DNA from: Deltaproteobacteria bacterium
GTDB taxonomy: Bacteria; Desulfobacterota; Desulfobacteria; Desulfobacterales; ETH-SRB1
Direction: 5' to 3'
DNA: 8,206 nucleotides
NCBI GenBank assembly: GCA_003647525.1
Contig: QMMZ01000064.1
Coordinates: forward strand, 1 to 8,206
In this document: in pieces, positions 6,268 to 8,206 of the stretch
Position numbering within the stretch: position 1 is the first letter of the stretch
How the letters are laid out: each line of letters opens with the position of its first letter
Program-made: the position numbers and the translations under genes
The notes under the pieces: model-generated
Seen by the model: only the letters and a program-made list of their open reading frames with translations
What the model was told of the DNA's origin: nothing
Databases searched by the model: none

Positions 6268-6684
6268 TCAAGCAACAGATTTAAAGCGGTATGGTTCTAC
6301 ATAAGTGAAAGGGATGCGCTTTGTCGGAGATTCCTGAAAAAACGATAGTTTCAAAAATTGATTAACAGGCCCTGTCATCAGCGCACGAACCACTATTTCG
6401 CGCAAATTGTTTGGCAATTCCTCAAGCTTATCAAGAGGATAACTACGCGGCCCATACTCCGTACGTTCCGAAAGAATCGAAAAATGGAGAAGTGTCAAAC
6501 TGACAACACGCCCACTTGTCTGATTGAGTCGCAGCAGAATTTGGTCTGTAAGTTCAACACCTGTTGCTGGCTCATTCTCTCCAAAAAAGATGTCCAGCAT
6601 ATCTCCGTTTTCATCATATACCAAGCGTATCGTTTCCCCACTTGCGACCTTTACCTCCTTTCGATGTAATTTCAAATCGCTCAT
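6268..6684 (-). CDS. DUF2283-like protein, possible antitoxin
   Basis: From the ATG at 6684 this is a 138-aa protein. Residues ~17-65 resemble the DUF2283 fold: YDENGDMLDIFFGENEPATG, then a strand ending ILLRLNQTSGRVVSLTLL. The C-terminal ~70 residues are an extension not usual in the short DUF2283 proteins. The frame is open to 6825, but those extra 47 codons overlap the neighbouring gene. The start at 6684 has AAGG upstream and lies 4 bp after that gene's stop, so I chose it. DUF2283 proteins are commonly encoded beside small toxin-like proteins; here the partner is the 107-aa protein immediately upstream. Antitoxin function is an inference from this pairing. Confidence 0.6.
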   Translation of the reverse strand: MSDLKLHRKEVKVASGETIRLVYDENGDMLDIFFGENEPATGVELTDQILLRLNQTSGRVVSLTLLHFSILSERTEYGPRSYPLDKLEELPNNLREIVVRALMTGPVNQFLKLSFFQESPTKRIPFTYVEPYRFKSVA

Positions 6685-6688
6685 ACTC

Positions 6689-7012
6689 TTACCTTTTCGG
6701 CACAATATAGTTTGTCCAGCCTGTAACCACAAAATTGTTAGAAACGTAATTGCCCACCTTGTCCAGTTGGGTTTTGAAAATGACAACGACAACGAGATGA
6801 TTGTTCTCTGGTAGTAACGCATCAAACTGCTTGAAATAACGATATTCGTTGGGTATCAACGCATCTTGCTTGCGCCGTCCTGTCCGTATAGTATCAAGAA
6901 ACTCGTCAAAATATGGTTCCAATTCAGGACGCGACTCCAGAACATGATACCAACGCTCATAGGTCAAATAAATCGTGTTGTTGTATCGGTCTTTAACTGT
7001 CCACTTTTTCAT
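6689..7012 (-). CDS. PBECR-like small protein, candidate toxin
   Basis: A 107-aa protein without signal peptide or membrane segments. Visible motifs are TYERWYHVLESRPEL (residues 17-31), a TGRRKQD turn, the strand HLVVVVIFKT, and NFVVTGW near the C-terminus. The 'ERWxH...PEL...xxTI' pattern followed by paired hydrophobic strands resembles the phage Barnase-EndoU-Colicin-RelE-like (PBECR) nuclease group, by eye only. The ATG has AAGG 7 nt upstream and overlaps the stop of a short upstream frame (ATGA). The DUF2283-like gene follows after 4 bp, making a two-gene unit of the size and order of a toxin-antitoxin pair. If it is a nuclease, His23 would be a catalytic candidate. Other small RNase-like or DUF4258-like folds are possible. 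Confidence 0.55.
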   Translation of the reverse strand: MKKWTVKDRYNNTIYLTYERWYHVLESRPELEPYFDEFLDTIRTGRRKQDALIPNEYRYFKQFDALLPENNHLVVVVIFKTQLDKVGNYVSNNFVVTGWTNYIVPKR

Positions 7013-7128
7013 CTTTCAGCCTTCGCAATTTGCGGGCATTTCATGATGATGCATGATTTAGCGGGGGCGCCGACATGCTTTATCGTTATATCAACCAGTT
7101 CCTGGAATATTGCTGGCTGGTGGATTTT
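7009..7128 (-). pseudogene. Possible 3' gene remnant before the PBECR-like gene
   Basis: A 39-codon frame without a plausible start reads FQELVDITIKHVGAPAKSC and ends KAER-stop, with its TGA overlapping the start of the 107-aa gene (ATGA). Such an overlap is typical of a coupled upstream gene, so this could be the last piece of one lost at the island boundary. The length is within what chance allows and I do not recognise the sequence. The rest of 7013-7175 holds only a short hairpin (ggatt 7122-7126, aatcc 7131-7135) with no T-run. Confidence 0.2.
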
Positions 7129-7175
7129 TCAATCCGCTACATCCAAGCCTCAGATAAATCTTTCAGTGCAGTGGA

Positions 7176-8206
7176 TTAGTCTCTTTTTAGGATATAACGA
7201 GGTTTGGAATTATGCCAGACTTTTATTTCTCCTTGCGCAAGCACCTCTTCATCCCTGGAAATTGTTCCTTTTATTACACCAAAATCGCCGTATTTTGCAT
7301 ATTTGTAAACAGATATAGTCAATTTGTCTCCAACTTTTGATTTTTTTAGAATTTTGAAATTTTTTGCACCCAGCAGGAACCCTTCCGGCTCCGACTCTGA
7401 TATGCCAAGATGCTTAAAACCGTTGAGAGCTGCTATTGATTGTGCCATCATTTCAAGATAAACAGCATCATCAACAATGCCGTCTTCTCCAATAAACAGC
7501 ATGTCTTTCTGTATTATTACTGATACATCTGCACATCTTTCAGATACACTGACCAGTGTATCAATAACTTTCATCGGGGATTTTTGGGGGATAATTTCAT
7601 CAACTGCGACAGGCAAATGAACAATTTCATCCTGCCGGTCAATGTTTTTCCAGCACAAAGGATCTGAGGCAAGATAATCGCCGGTTAATTGATATGCAGC
7701 TCCCCGGCAGCCATAACAATACTCAGCTTTTTCACAGGTCCTGCAGGGTCCCTTTATTGTATTGAGATGATTCTTTAAATCACAGAGAACCTCGCTGTCT
7801 TTTATAATATTTCCGAGCTGTTGTTTGCGAATATTGCCTATTGGTATGCCAACTCCGACACAAGGCATAACATTGCCGGTTGAGGTAACAAGGCAGGAAA
7901 ACTGGTGCCGCAGACATCTGTTCCCAACCAGTGGCGGTTGTGGATCCCAGTCTTGACCATACTTAGTGCGATCAATCTCTGAAATCCTGGTAAAAATATC
8001 ATAGAGTTCTTTTGGGTTAACATATAACCATTCGTTATGTTTTGCATTTTCTTGAGGTGTAATAATTTCGAAATAGGGAACTATCTTCTGATCTCTAAGC
8101 CACTGCCACATTGTAATCAGTTCATTAATATTATGCCGGCAGATAATCGTACTGGCAGCTAGAAATTTTTTTTCTGAAGGATATCCTGCCTTTTTTAAAT
8201 TATGCA
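7176..8206 (-). CDS. Radical SAM/SPASM protein fused to a hotdog dehydratase-like domain (5' end beyond window)
   Basis: The frame is open to the window edge, so the N-terminal part with the CxxxCxxC radical SAM motif is not visible; the in-frame ATG at 8111 is internal. Numbering from that ATG, the end of the radical SAM barrel leads into a SPASM domain at ~64-153 with Cys66 and Cys84 (C-x12-G-x4-C), then Cys123, 126, 132 and 135 (CRTCEKAEYCYGC) and Cys153, ligands for auxiliary Fe-S clusters. Residues ~163-307 form a FabA/FabZ/ApeP-like hotdog domain: IPQKSPM, YLEMMAQSIAALNGF and GFLLGAKNF. SPASM enzymes usually modify peptides or other small substrates; the hotdog part suggests action on acyl-ACP chains in the lipid pathway. 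Oddities are the fusion itself and Gln176 where FabZ has its catalytic His; Glu220 is kept. It heads the visible operon but is separated from the LolA-like gene by ~2 kb of island. Confidence 0.8.
   Translation of the reverse strand, partial: HNLKKAGYPSEKKFLAASTIICRHNINELITMWQWLRDQKIVPYFEIITPQENAKHNEWLYVNPKELYDIFTRISEIDRTKYGQDWDPQPPLVGNRCLRHQFSCLVTSTGNVMPCVGVGIPIGNIRKQQLGNIIKDSEVLCDLKNHLNTIKGPCRTCEKAEYCYGCRGAAYQLTGDYLASDPLCWKNIDRQDEIVHLPVAVDEIIPQKSPMKVIDTLVSVSERCADVSVIIQKDMLFIGEDGIVDDAVYLEMMAQSIAALNGFKHLGISESEPEGFLLGAKNFKILKKSKVGDKLTISVYKYAKYGDFGVIKGTISRDEEVLAQGEIKVWHNSKPRYILKRD

Noticed and set aside
6685..6825. N-terminal extension of the DUF2283-like protein
   Set aside because: The extra 47 codons overlap the coding sequence of the neighbouring gene in another frame and lack similarity to the family; the ATG at 6684 has a better ribosome site.
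7115..7149. Imperfect hairpin (ggatt/aatcc with outer ggctgg and ccaagcc) as a terminator of the radical SAM-hotdog gene
   Set aside because: The stem is interrupted and no T-run follows it on the minus strand.
6866..7318. 150-codon open frame on the plus strand
   Set aside because: It lies antisense to the PBECR-like gene and the 3' end of the radical SAM-hotdog gene, has no protein-like character and no Shine-Dalgarno that I can see.
1..8206. CRISPR array, tRNA or rRNA genes
   Set aside because: No regularly spaced direct repeats and no recognisable cloverleaf or rRNA sequence were seen on either strand.

Overview
The window looks like a low-GC Gram-negative chromosome. An outer-membrane lipid or lipoprotein transport set is present (LolA-like carrier, MMPL-type RND exporter, LolB-like lipoprotein). 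Decayed GxxExxxY genes and interspersed 'gtgaacctgagtagttac' repeats remind me of Desulfobacterota (former Deltaproteobacteria). That taxonomic guess is inference; the Gram-negative call is well supported.

Every convincing gene is on the minus strand, so the window reads right to left. It opens inside a large gene (7176-8206, cut by the window edge) that fuses a radical SAM/SPASM enzyme to a C-terminal hotdog dehydratase-like domain. About 2 kb of probably foreign material follows: a two-gene pair (PBECR-like protein plus DUF2283-like protein, a candidate toxin-antitoxin pair), an orphan gene tail, a Bro-N protein, and the first codons of what looks like a type I restriction hsdR gene, broken off after MNEAETR. 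Next comes a 57-aa hypothetical gene and the transport block: LolA-like carrier (4235-4909), 12-TM MMPL exporter (1840-4245), LolB/DUF3261-like lipoprotein (825-1535) and ApeI-like hotdog dehydratase (460-828). Overlaps of 11 and 4 bp and a 16-bp gap indicate one operon.

The gene set matches the export and dehydratase end of aryl-polyene-type gene clusters: an acyl or polyene lipid is built on a carrier protein, dehydrated by hotdog enzymes, and passed to the outer membrane by MMPL, LolA-like and LolB-like proteins. No ketosynthase or ACP is visible, so the product is unknown. The radical SAM-hotdog fusion would be an unusual addition.

The operon has been invaded more than once. Besides the ~2-kb island, a 292-bp element with imperfect 29-bp inverted ends (1542-1833) sits between the exporter and lipoprotein genes. 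It carries a GxxExxxY gene tail and one copy of a 43-bp repeat, whose second copy ends at the stop codon of the last gene (421-463). The left end (1-459) has no gene; it holds a 121-bp element with 21-bp inverted ends and a nested inverted repeat.
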